From Bacillota bacterium (GTDB taxonomy: Bacteria > Bacillota > Clostridia > Peptostreptococcales > Anaerovoracaceae), in NCBI GenBank assembly GCA_016284485.1, contig JAEEOX010000141.1:1-13761 (forward strand): a stretch of DNA of 13,761 bases, given 5' to 3'. The notes under the pieces were generated by a model, which worked only from the letters and a program-made list of their open reading frames with translations, was not told the origin of the DNA and did not search any database. The translations under genes were made by a program, and so were the position numbers. Every line of letters begins with the position of its first letter. Position 1 is the first letter of the stretch. Positions 1 to 5,364 of this stretch are shown here, piece after piece.

Positions 1-24
1 ATCGGACTCTAGTTTTTTGCGCAC

Positions 25-53
25 TTGTTGCGCGCAGATTGTTGTGATATAAT
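25..53 (+). promoter_or_regulatory. Sigma-A-type promoter with extended -10, upstream of the BMP lipoprotein gene
   Basis: TTGTTG (25-30) serves as a weak -35 box and TATAAT (48-53) is a perfect -10 box, separated by exactly 17 bases. A TG dinucleotide one base before the -10 (45-46) makes it an extended -10, which usually compensates for a poor -35. Transcription would start near base 60, giving a leader of about 36 bases. The -35 lies between two TTGCGC copies (17-22 and 28-33), and the upstream one is part of TTTTTTGCGC (13-22), a motif that recurs between genes here. Whether that is a regulator site or the tail of a terminator for an upstream gene cannot be decided because the window starts here. 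Confidence 0.75.
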
Positions 54-95
54 ACACGAAGTTATTTTCAAACCGGAGAGAAAAGGATATTCCGT

Positions 96-1220
96 ATGAA
101 AAAAAGCATATCCCTGATACTTTTACTGGCGATCATAGTCGGATGTTTCTCATTCATAAGCTACAGGAGCAAGTATTTTGCTTCTGACCTTAAGGTCGCC
201 ATACTGGTACCGGATGTCGTTGATGACAATTTCATAGGTCCCATGGTGTCTGACGCCGCGAAGCAGCTGAAATCCCAGGGAATAACCGCCGACATCGTGG
301 AGTGCAAGGGCGACAACTACAGGATCAGAATGACCGAAGCAGCCACGTCTCACGAGATGGTGGTCTGTGTGGGCAGATACTTCTGGGAGATAGGCGACGT
401 GTCCAGGGAATATCCCTCGGTGAAGTTCGTCTGGATGAACAATACAGTTGAGAGGCCGGAGGATTATCCTAACCTGGAGAATGTGACGTTCTACGAGAAT
501 CAGGGCTCCTATATTGCCGGATATCTGGCCGCTGCCATGACTGAATCCGGCGTTATAGGCATAGTCGTTTCAGAGAACAACAGCTCGGCGGTGAGGTATG
601 CCGCAGGATTCATTCAGGGGGCAAAGGCCGTAAACTCCAGCATCGACGTTGTTACGGTGCTGGCGGGAACAGGTGACCTGGAGGGAGGACGCCTTCCTGC
701 CATGGCGGCGATCAACAGAGACGCCGACGTGCTCCTGGAAGTGGGATTCGGAACCAGCGTCGGATTCTTCCAGGCTGCGAAGGAAAACGACGTATACGTC
801 ATAGGAACGGATACGGACAAAAAACTTGCTCTTCCCCAGTATGACGATCTGATCCTCTGCTCTGTAAGGAAGAACATAGGAAGGGCCATCGTAAGAGTCA
901 TCACCCGTTACGACGACTACTCTCAGTTCAGCGGAGGCAAGAACATTTCGGTGGGAATGAACGACGGCTACGTGGAAGTGACCTACGGCGGCGACTATTC
1001 AGCCCAGCTGGTGGATGAAAACCTTGTATCCCAGCTCGTCTACCTCAAGGACAGCATCATAAGCCAGGCGATCACGGTCGATCAGACGACCAAAGTCATC
1101 GACAAAGCACTGGTGGTATCCGGCTATGAAGAAACCGATGACGTGGAGGACACCGGCAGCGTAACATCCGGCACAGGCGAGGACGGCGGCGACGAACCGC
1201 TGATAGTCCCGGATAAATAA
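96..1220 (+). CDS. BMP-family (PnrA/TmpC-like) ligand-binding lipoprotein
   Basis: Predicted extracytoplasmic binding protein of the basic-membrane-protein family; characterised members bind nucleosides, other members have other ligands, and the ligand here is unknown. The protein is 374 residues. A Lys-rich start and hydrophobic core (about 4-16) lead to a possible lipobox IVGC with Cys17, although the residues after Cys17 are also hydrophobic, so a plain membrane anchor is possible. The periplasmic-binding fold runs from about residue 33 (KVAILVPDVVDDNF) to about 300, with the family's YIAGYLAAAMT and GADV-like sections recognisable (SYIAGYLAA, RDADVLLEVGFGT). The C-terminus is a low-complexity acidic and glycine tail (about 343-374). 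AAAAGG lies nine bases before the ATG. It is followed after 34 bases by the trigger-factor-like lipoprotein gene. No ABC ATPase or permease gene is in the window, so it may act with a distant transporter or as a sensor. Confidence 0.85.
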   Translation: MKKSISLILLLAIIVGCFSFISYRSKYFASDLKVAILVPDVVDDNFIGPMVSDAAKQLKSQGITADIVECKGDNYRIRMTEAATSHEMVVCVGRYFWEIGDVSREYPSVKFVWMNNTVERPEDYPNLENVTFYENQGSYIAGYLAAAMTESGVIGIVVSENNSSAVRYAAGFIQGAKAVNSSIDVVTVLAGTGDLEGGRLPAMAAINRDADVLLEVGFGTSVGFFQAAKENDVYVIGTDTDKKLALPQYDDLILCSVRKNIGRAIVRVITRYDDYSQFSGGKNISVGMNDGYVEVTYGGDYSAQLVDENLVSQLVYLKDSIISQAITVDQTTKVIDKALVVSGYEETDDVEDTGSVTSGTGEDGGDEPLIVPDK

Positions 1221-1254
1221 TTCAGTTATCACTTACAGAAAGGAAATATACGAA

Positions 1255-2367
1255 ATGAAAAAGACTATAGCGGTACTTCTGATCCTTATAATGACAGCAG
1301 TATTGTTCACGGGCTGCGGAGCGGAGTATAAGATAAACATCAGCCCTTATGACACGCTGAATTATGACGAATACGTCAAGCTTCCGGATTATTCCGGCTA
1401 CACAGTGACCGTGGAGAAGACCGAAGTGACAGATGAAGACGTGGAATTTGAGATCAATTCCAGACTGGCATCCGCCTCCGGCGAGGTGCAGGTGACTGAA
1501 GGCCAGGTCGGAGAGGGAGATACCGTCATTATTTCATATAAGGGAACTCTTGAAGACGGTACCACCATGGACGGAATGAACGCCGAGAATCAGACTCTGG
1601 TACTGGGCTCCAACTCATACATCGACGGATTCGAAAAAGGCCTCTACGGCCATGAGATCGGTGAGACAGTCACTCTGAACCTGAATTTCCCGGATCCTTA
1701 TCCCAACAACCCGGACCTTTCAGGAAAGGGCGTAGTCTTCGAGGTCACCATCGTGTCCAAGACAGAGACTCAGCAGGCCGAGCTCAACGAAGAGTTCATC
1801 TCTTCCGACAGTGAGGGCGCTGCCAAGACAGAGGAAGAATACCGTGAGTTCATCAGGAACACTCTGCAGGAAAAAGCTGACGAACAGGCCATCTATGATG
1901 CCAAGTCTCAGATCTATCAGCAGATCCTCGACAACTCCGAGATCCTCAAGTATCCCGAGGACGAGCTGGCCGCACAGCTGGAGATAGCTGCAGAGCAGTA
2001 CCGCGGATATGCTTCATCCAACGGCATGAGCTGGGAGGATTTCGTCGCATCATATTTCGGAGATGAGAATACTTTCAATTCACAGCTCCAGACTTATGTT
2101 GAGAGCCAGGTCGGTTCCAAGATGATCATCTTCGCTCTCTGCGAAAAGGAGAACATCAAGGTGACTGACAAGGAATACTCTGAGCAGATAGCTGAATATC
2201 TGGAGGGCTTCGGCGTTAAGGACGCAGCAGAGTTTGAGACCTACTACGGAACTCCCGTCCAGGAATACATGGAGATGTACGAAGTGCCCACAAACATGTA
2301 CCTTGAGAAGGTGCTGGACAAGCTTTTCGAGCAGCTTAAGACCGAGAGCGAGACTGCAGCTCAGTAA
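1255..2367 (+). CDS. Trigger-factor-like FKBP peptidyl-prolyl isomerase lipoprotein
   Basis: Predicted lipid-anchored folding factor outside the membrane. The signal peptide (1-20) ends in FTGC with Cys21; Phe at the -3 position is tolerated but not ideal. An FKBP-type domain spans about residues 87-168: GDTVIISYKGTLEDG, then LVLGSNSYIDGFEKGLYGHEIGE, then NFPDPYP and GVVFEVTIV, an order typical of the trigger factor PPIase domain. The rest (about 170-365) is Glu/Gln-rich and helical and resembles the trigger factor C-terminal substrate-binding arms. The N-terminal ribosome-binding domain of cytosolic trigger factor is absent, replaced by the lipoprotein signal and about 60 residues. At 370 residues it is shorter than trigger factor (about 430). 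AAAGGAAA lies ten bases before the ATG. It is probably co-transcribed with the BMP lipoprotein gene. The nearest functional analogues are PrsA-type export chaperones; client proteins are unknown. Confidence 0.85.
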   Translation: MKKTIAVLLILIMTAVLFTGCGAEYKINISPYDTLNYDEYVKLPDYSGYTVTVEKTEVTDEDVEFEINSRLASASGEVQVTEGQVGEGDTVIISYKGTLEDGTTMDGMNAENQTLVLGSNSYIDGFEKGLYGHEIGETVTLNLNFPDPYPNNPDLSGKGVVFEVTIVSKTETQQAELNEEFISSDSEGAAKTEEEYREFIRNTLQEKADEQAIYDAKSQIYQQILDNSEILKYPEDELAAQLEIAAEQYRGYASSNGMSWEDFVASYFGDENTFNSQLQTYVESQVGSKMIIFALCEKENIKVTDKEYSEQIAEYLEGFGVKDAAEFETYYGTPVQEYMEMYEVPTNMYLEKVLDKLFEQLKTESETAAQ

Positions 2368-2371
2368 GCCG

Positions 2372-2448
2372 GCGCAAAAAAATAAGACATGAAACTTCAG
2401 GCGCGGTCCGGAGATTATTTCCGGTCCGCGCACTTTAATTTTTTGCGC
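2372..2448. repeat. Inverted pair of the GCGCAAAAAA / TTTTTTGCGC motif around a terminator
   Basis: GCGCAAAAAA (2372-2381) begins four bases after the stop codon of the trigger-factor-like gene, and its exact reverse complement TTTTTTGCGC (2439-2448) forms the tail of the terminator. The pair encloses the GC-rich hairpin, so in RNA it could extend the stem by a long, interrupted outer helix. The same inverted arrangement recurs at 13637-13674. Confidence 0.6.
2401..2444 (+). terminator. Rho-independent terminator after the lipoprotein pair
   Basis: An 11-base arm (2401-2411) pairs with 2421-2431 with a single T-T mismatch, around a loop of nine bases. The stem is almost entirely G-C. It is followed by ACTTTAA and six T residues (2439-2444). 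The T tract begins several bases after the stem, so termination efficiency is less certain than the hairpin itself. Confidence 0.75.
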
Positions 2449-2464
2449 AGACGGATAGACGGAA

Positions 2465-2487
2465 ACCACAAAATGTGGTATTATAAT
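2465..2487 (+). promoter_or_regulatory. nrdR promoter -10 box with adjoining palindrome
   Basis: TATAAT (2482-2487) is a perfect -10 box about 75 bases upstream of the nrdR start. No good -35 is present at 16-18 bases; instead the spacer region holds the palindrome ACCACA-AAA-TGTGGT (2465-2479), ending two bases before the -10. A further TGTGGT half site lies at 2507-2512, 33 bases downstream of the first one. A promoter without a -35 but with a palindrome in its place suggests an activator or repressor site. It does not match the NrdR box well, so the regulator is unknown. Confidence 0.55.
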
Positions 2488-2520
2488 CAGGTGATTCATA
2501 TCGAATTGTGGTTTTTGTAG

Positions 2521-2548
2521 AAGAAGGGGCCGGAAATGGTCCTTTCTT
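2521..2548 (+). other. Leader hairpin directly before the nrdR ribosome binding site
   Basis: Bases 2521-2531 pair with 2538-2548 over 11 positions without a mismatch (nine Watson-Crick pairs and two G-T pairs), leaving the six-base loop GGAAAT. No T tract follows, so it is not a terminator. It ends two bases before the Shine-Dalgarno GGGAGG (2551-2556). It could stabilise the mRNA, shape translation, or bind a factor. Confidence 0.55.
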
Positions 2549-2562
2549 GTGGGAGGAATAGT

Positions 2563-3024
2563 ATGAAGTGTCCATATTGCGACAACATTGATACCAAAGT
2601 TATCGACTCAAGACCCACCGAAGACGGGCATGCCATAAGGAGGAGAAGAGGCTGTGACAAGTGCGGCCGCAGATTCACCACCTATGAGAAGGTGGAGGAG
2701 TCCATCCTCATGGTCATCAAGTCCGACGGCAAGAGGAGGGAGGCCTTCGACCGCGACAAGCTTTTCAGAGGTATCGCCCGTGCGTGCGAGAAGAGACCTG
2801 TTTCTGCAGAGACCATGGAGAACATCGTCAACTCCGTGGAGCGTGAACTGAACAACCTCATGGTCAAGGAAGTCGAGTCCAAGTACATCGGCGAACTTGT
2901 CATGGAGGAACTCAAGAAGGTGGACGAAGTGGCTTACATCAGATTCGCCTCAGTCTACAGACAGTTCACTGACGTCAACACCTTCATCACAGAAGTCGAG
3001 AAGCTGGTGGGGAAGAAGAAATGA
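2563..3024 (+). CDS. nrdR: Transcriptional repressor NrdR
   Basis: NrdR senses ATP/dATP balance and represses ribonucleotide reductase genes through NrdR boxes. The 153-residue product matches the family length. The N-terminal zinc ribbon is complete: Cys3, Cys6, Cys31 and Cys34 in CPYC and CDKC contexts, with the family's DSRP section at 15-18 and an Arg-rich RRRRG segment at 26-30 that contacts DNA. The ATP-cone domain follows from about residue 49 to 139 (VIKSDGKRREAFDRDKLFRGI). I chose ATG 2563 because MKCPYC is the conserved NrdR start and GGGAGG lies six bases upstream; an in-frame ATG at 2536 would add nine unrelated residues from within the leader hairpin. Its stop overlaps the cmk start by four bases. 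No ribonucleotide reductase gene is in the window. Confidence 0.96.
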   Translation: MKCPYCDNIDTKVIDSRPTEDGHAIRRRRGCDKCGRRFTTYEKVEESILMVIKSDGKRREAFDRDKLFRGIARACEKRPVSAETMENIVNSVERELNNLMVKEVESKYIGELVMEELKKVDEVAYIRFASVYRQFTDVNTFITEVEKLVGKKK

Positions 3025-3677
3025 GCGAGAGATTCCGTATAGCCATAGACGGACCCAGCGGCGCGGGCAAATCCACCGTGGCCAAACAGGTGGCTGCCAG
3101 ACTGGGCATCGAGTACATCGATACCGGAGCCATGTACAGGGCAGTTGGGCTCAAGATGCTGAGACTGGGCATCGCCATGGAGGAGAATGAAGAACTTCAG
3201 AAAATGCTGGACGACACCGACGTGGACTTCGAGAAGGAGAGGATCTATCTGGACGGTGAGGACGTGAGCGATCTCATCAGGACCCAGGAGATCTCCAAGG
3301 CTGCATCGGACTGCTCCGCATTCGCCATCGTCAGGGAGAAGCTGGTGGAACTCCAGAGAGCCATGGGCGAGAGGAAGTCCATCATCATGGACGGACGCGA
3401 CATAGGCACCGTGGTGCTGAAGGATTCGAAGCAGAAGTTCTATCTGACCGCCACAGCTGAAGAGAGGGCCATGAGAAGATATCTGGAGCTGAGGGAAAAG
3501 GGATCAGCCGAGGGATATGAACAGGTGCTGGAGGACGTGATCAAGCGAGATTACAACGACTCGCACAGAGACGTATCGCCCTTGAGACAGGCGGAGGACG
3601 CCGTGCTCATCGACAGTACCAACATGACCGTGGAGCAGGTGGTCGACTTCATAATCGAAAGCGTGACTTCCGCATAA
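3021..3677 (+). CDS. cmk: Cytidylate (CMP/dCMP) kinase
   Basis: Cytosolic kinase that converts CMP and dCMP to the diphosphates using ATP, recycling cytidine nucleotides for RNA, DNA and phospholipid synthesis. The 218-residue protein is of usual length. The P-loop GPSGAGKST is at residues 11-19. The nucleoside-binding section IDTGAMYRAVGLKML follows at about 36-50, the conserved MDGRDIGTVVL near 123-133, and the lid with KFYLTATAEERAMRRY and the DYNDSHRDVSPL section near the C-terminus. It starts at the ATGA that overlaps the nrdR stop, so translation is probably coupled to nrdR. This joins a regulator of deoxynucleotide supply to a pyrimidine nucleotide kinase. Fifty-nine G-rich bases without a clear hairpin separate it from radC. 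Confidence 0.97.
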   Translation: MSERFRIAIDGPSGAGKSTVAKQVAARLGIEYIDTGAMYRAVGLKMLRLGIAMEENEELQKMLDDTDVDFEKERIYLDGEDVSDLIRTQEISKAASDCSAFAIVREKLVELQRAMGERKSIIMDGRDIGTVVLKDSKQKFYLTATAEERAMRRYLELREKGSAEGYEQVLEDVIKRDYNDSHRDVSPLRQAEDAVLIDSTNMTVEQVVDFIIESVTSA

Positions 3678-3736
3678 AAGATCATCGCGGGGCGGGGGGC
3701 CCTGTGAAATAAAGGAAAGGGGTAAAAGGATAAGAG

Positions 3737-4420
3737 ATGAATATCAAAGAACTGCCTTCGGAGGAAAGGCCGGTGGAAAAGCTGCTTTCGTACGGAAGCG
3801 GCTCGCTTTCCAATTCCGAGCTGTTGGCTGTGCTCCTGGGTTCAGGCGTAGGGGGCATGTCTGCCATCGGTCTGGCGGAAAGGGTGCTCACAGCTTCAGG
3901 CGGACTGGCGGGACTCTGTGAGATGACTGCAGAGGACCTCATGGATCTGCCGGGCATCGGCCCCAAGAAGGCCGCCACCATGATATGCGCCATGGAGCTT
4001 GGGAGGAGAACAGCCTCACCGGCAGGAAAGAAGAGAAAGAAGATCGGAACTCCCTCGGAGCTTGCGGATTTTTTCATGGAGGACATGAGGCACCTCAAGA
4101 AGGAACATTTCAAGGTGCTCCTTCTGAACGTCAGGCTGGAAGTGATCGGGCTGGAAACAGTGTCCATCGGCGACCTGGCCGGCGCCCCGGTGCATCCCAG
4201 AGAGACTTTTGAACCCGCCATCAGGAAGGGTGCGGCTGCGGTGTGTTTCGCCCACAACCATCCTTCAGGAGATCCTGAGCCTTCGGACGATGACATAAAC
4301 GTCACGAAGAGGCTCATGGAGTGCGGCGACATACTGGGGATCCGGGTCCTGGATCATATAATAATCGGGGACGGCACATACAGGAGCATGAAGGAAGCAG
4401 GCTTCATGAATCGTGCTTGA
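3737..4420 (+). CDS. radC: RadC/YicR-family JAB-domain protein
   Basis: Member of the RadC (UPF0758) family. The old DNA-repair assignment is not supported for the family, and the true role is unknown. The 227-residue protein carries an N-terminal UPF0758 section (LSNSELLAVLLGSG, about 23-37), a helix-hairpin-helix (LPGIGPKKAATM, 71-82) and a C-terminal JAB/MPN domain with an intact putative metal site: His173, His175 and an Asp of the cluster 184-186 in FAHNHPSGDPEPSDDD. AAAAGGA lies six bases before the ATG. It lies 59 bases after cmk and is followed after 34 bases by the minD-like gene. In Bacillus-type genomes radC heads the mreBCD-minCD cluster, which fits this neighbour. Confidence 0.93.
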   Translation: MNIKELPSEERPVEKLLSYGSGSLSNSELLAVLLGSGVGGMSAIGLAERVLTASGGLAGLCEMTAEDLMDLPGIGPKKAATMICAMELGRRTASPAGKKRKKIGTPSELADFFMEDMRHLKKEHFKVLLLNVRLEVIGLETVSIGDLAGAPVHPRETFEPAIRKGAAAVCFAHNHPSGDPEPSDDDINVTKRLMECGDILGIRVLDHIIIGDGTYRSMKEAGFMNRA

Positions 4421-4445
4421 AAATAGTCCGCGGGAGTAATACAAT
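4417..4445 (+). promoter_or_regulatory. Candidate promoter at the end of radC giving a near-leaderless minD mRNA
   Basis: TTGAAA (4417-4422, overlapping the radC stop codon) and TACAAT (4440-4445) each match consensus at five of six positions, with a 17-base spacer. The expected start point, seven bases past the -10, is base 4452, only three bases before the minD ATG at 4455. No Shine-Dalgarno lies within ten bases of that ATG; the nearest purine run GGGAG (4432-4436) is 18 bases away. Confidence 0.6.
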
Positions 4446-4454
4446 ACATTAGCA

Positions 4455-5177
4455 ATGGGCAAAACTATTATCGTGTGTTCCGGCAAGGGCGGAACCGGCA
4501 AAACAATGTTTGCGGCGAATCTCGGAGCGATGCTCGCCAAGAGAGAGAACCGTGTGTGTCTCATCGACATGGACACGGGGTTGAGGAATCTCGACCTCTA
4601 TCTTGGCTTGGAAAACAATGTGGTCTACGACGTCTCCGACGTGCTCAGCGGAGTCTGCCGCATCAAGCAGGCCCTGATCAAGCATAAGTCCTTCCCGGGA
4701 CTTTACTTTATGGCTGCCAGCCCCAGACCCGACGAGGGAGAATTCACTCCGCTTCACATGCAGGTCCTCTGCAGCAAGCTGAGCAAAAAATTCGACTACG
4801 TCATAGTTGACTGCCCTGCAGGCCTGGACGACGGTCTCCAGATAGCCACGGGAGGAGCGGATCAGGTCATCATGATCATCACTCCGGAGTACTCTTCCAT
4901 AAGGGACGCCGAGGCTGTCACAGCCAATCTCATGGACCAGAAGATCAGCAAGATCCACTATGTGCTCAATAAGGTCAATGTGGATCTGGTAAAACTGGGC
5001 TATGAGCTGTCTCTTGAAGATCTGCCGGAGGTCATAAGGAGGAGGCTCATCGGCATAGTCAAGGATGACGTGAACATCCACATCTCCACCAATCTGGGGA
5101 TGCCTGCGGTGTTCCAGCCGGATACCTACATCTATCACAACTTCTACAAGATCGCAGGACGTGTGATGGATCTGTAG
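4455..5177 (+). CDS. minD: MinD-like ParA/MinD-superfamily ATPase lacking a C-terminal membrane helix
   Basis: MinD ATPases form ATP-dependent dimers on the membrane and help place the division septum. The deviant Walker A SGKGGTGKT (9-17) has both the signature Lys11 and Lys16. The MinD-specific DMDTGLRNLDLYLGLEN section is at 38-54, and CRIKQALIKHK at 68-78. Switch II is VDCPAGLDDG (118-127) and the guanine-type LNK motif is at 171-173. These features favour MinD over general ParA. The protein is 240 residues and stops right after HNFYKIAGRVMDL, where MinD proteins normally continue about 25 residues with a linker and an amphipathic membrane-targeting helix. No readable continuation was seen after the stop. 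Neither minC nor minE is nearby. It may be a soluble MinD-like regulator or a degenerate MinD. It is followed by a strong terminator. Confidence 0.85.
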   Translation: MGKTIIVCSGKGGTGKTMFAANLGAMLAKRENRVCLIDMDTGLRNLDLYLGLENNVVYDVSDVLSGVCRIKQALIKHKSFPGLYFMAASPRPDEGEFTPLHMQVLCSKLSKKFDYVIVDCPAGLDDGLQIATGGADQVIMIITPEYSSIRDAEAVTANLMDQKISKIHYVLNKVNVDLVKLGYELSLEDLPEVIRRRLIGIVKDDVNIHISTNLGMPAVFQPDTYIYHNFYKIAGRVMDL

Positions 5178-5198
5178 ATCAGATGTTTTGTACTCAAG

Positions 5199-5229
5199 GC
5201 TCTCTGCCACATGGCAGGGGGCTTTTTTT
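5199..5229 (+). terminator. Rho-independent terminator after minD
   Basis: A ten-pair stem with three G-T wobbles (5199-5208 with 5213-5222) closes a four-base ACAT loop and runs straight into seven T residues (5223-5229). Two A residues before the stem can extend it into the T tract. Base 5230 onward is GCAC, so this tail also holds the TTTTTTGC core seen at other gene borders. Confidence 0.92.
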
Positions 5230-5254
5230 GCACAGGATCTGATTGACAATAATA

Positions 5255-5306
5255 TTGACAATTTGCCTGTCGTTAGAGTACAATAAATTTCGTATGAGTA
5301 TATACG
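5255..5306 (+). promoter_or_regulatory. rny promoter and 5'-end hairpin
   Basis: A perfect -35 TTGACA (5255-5260) and a five-of-six -10 TACAAT (5279-5284) are separated by 18 bases. A second TTGACA at 5243-5248 has no matching -10 and is probably not used. The predicted start point, base 5291, coincides with the first base of a small inverted repeat, CGTAT (5291-5295) and ATACG (5302-5306), around a six-base loop. The leader would be about 74 bases long. Confidence 0.75.
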
Positions 5307-5364
5307 GATCTAATCTGAGAATTACGATTTCATATACAAAAATTGAATAAGGAGGAAAATGCAT

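Noticed and set aside
2465..2479. Calling the nrdR palindrome an NrdR box
   Set aside because: ACCACA-AAA-TGTGGT has a three-base centre and different half sites from the 16-bp family consensus; kept only as an unassigned palindrome.
3682..4332. 216-codon minus-strand frame opposite radC
   Set aside because: Low-complexity Ser/Pro/Met-rich product typical of the antisense of a real gene; radC on the other strand has full domain support.
4449..5261. 270-codon minus-strand frame opposite minD and its terminator
   Set aside because: His/Asp/Val-rich antisense shadow; it crosses the minD promoter and terminator and has no recognisable domain.
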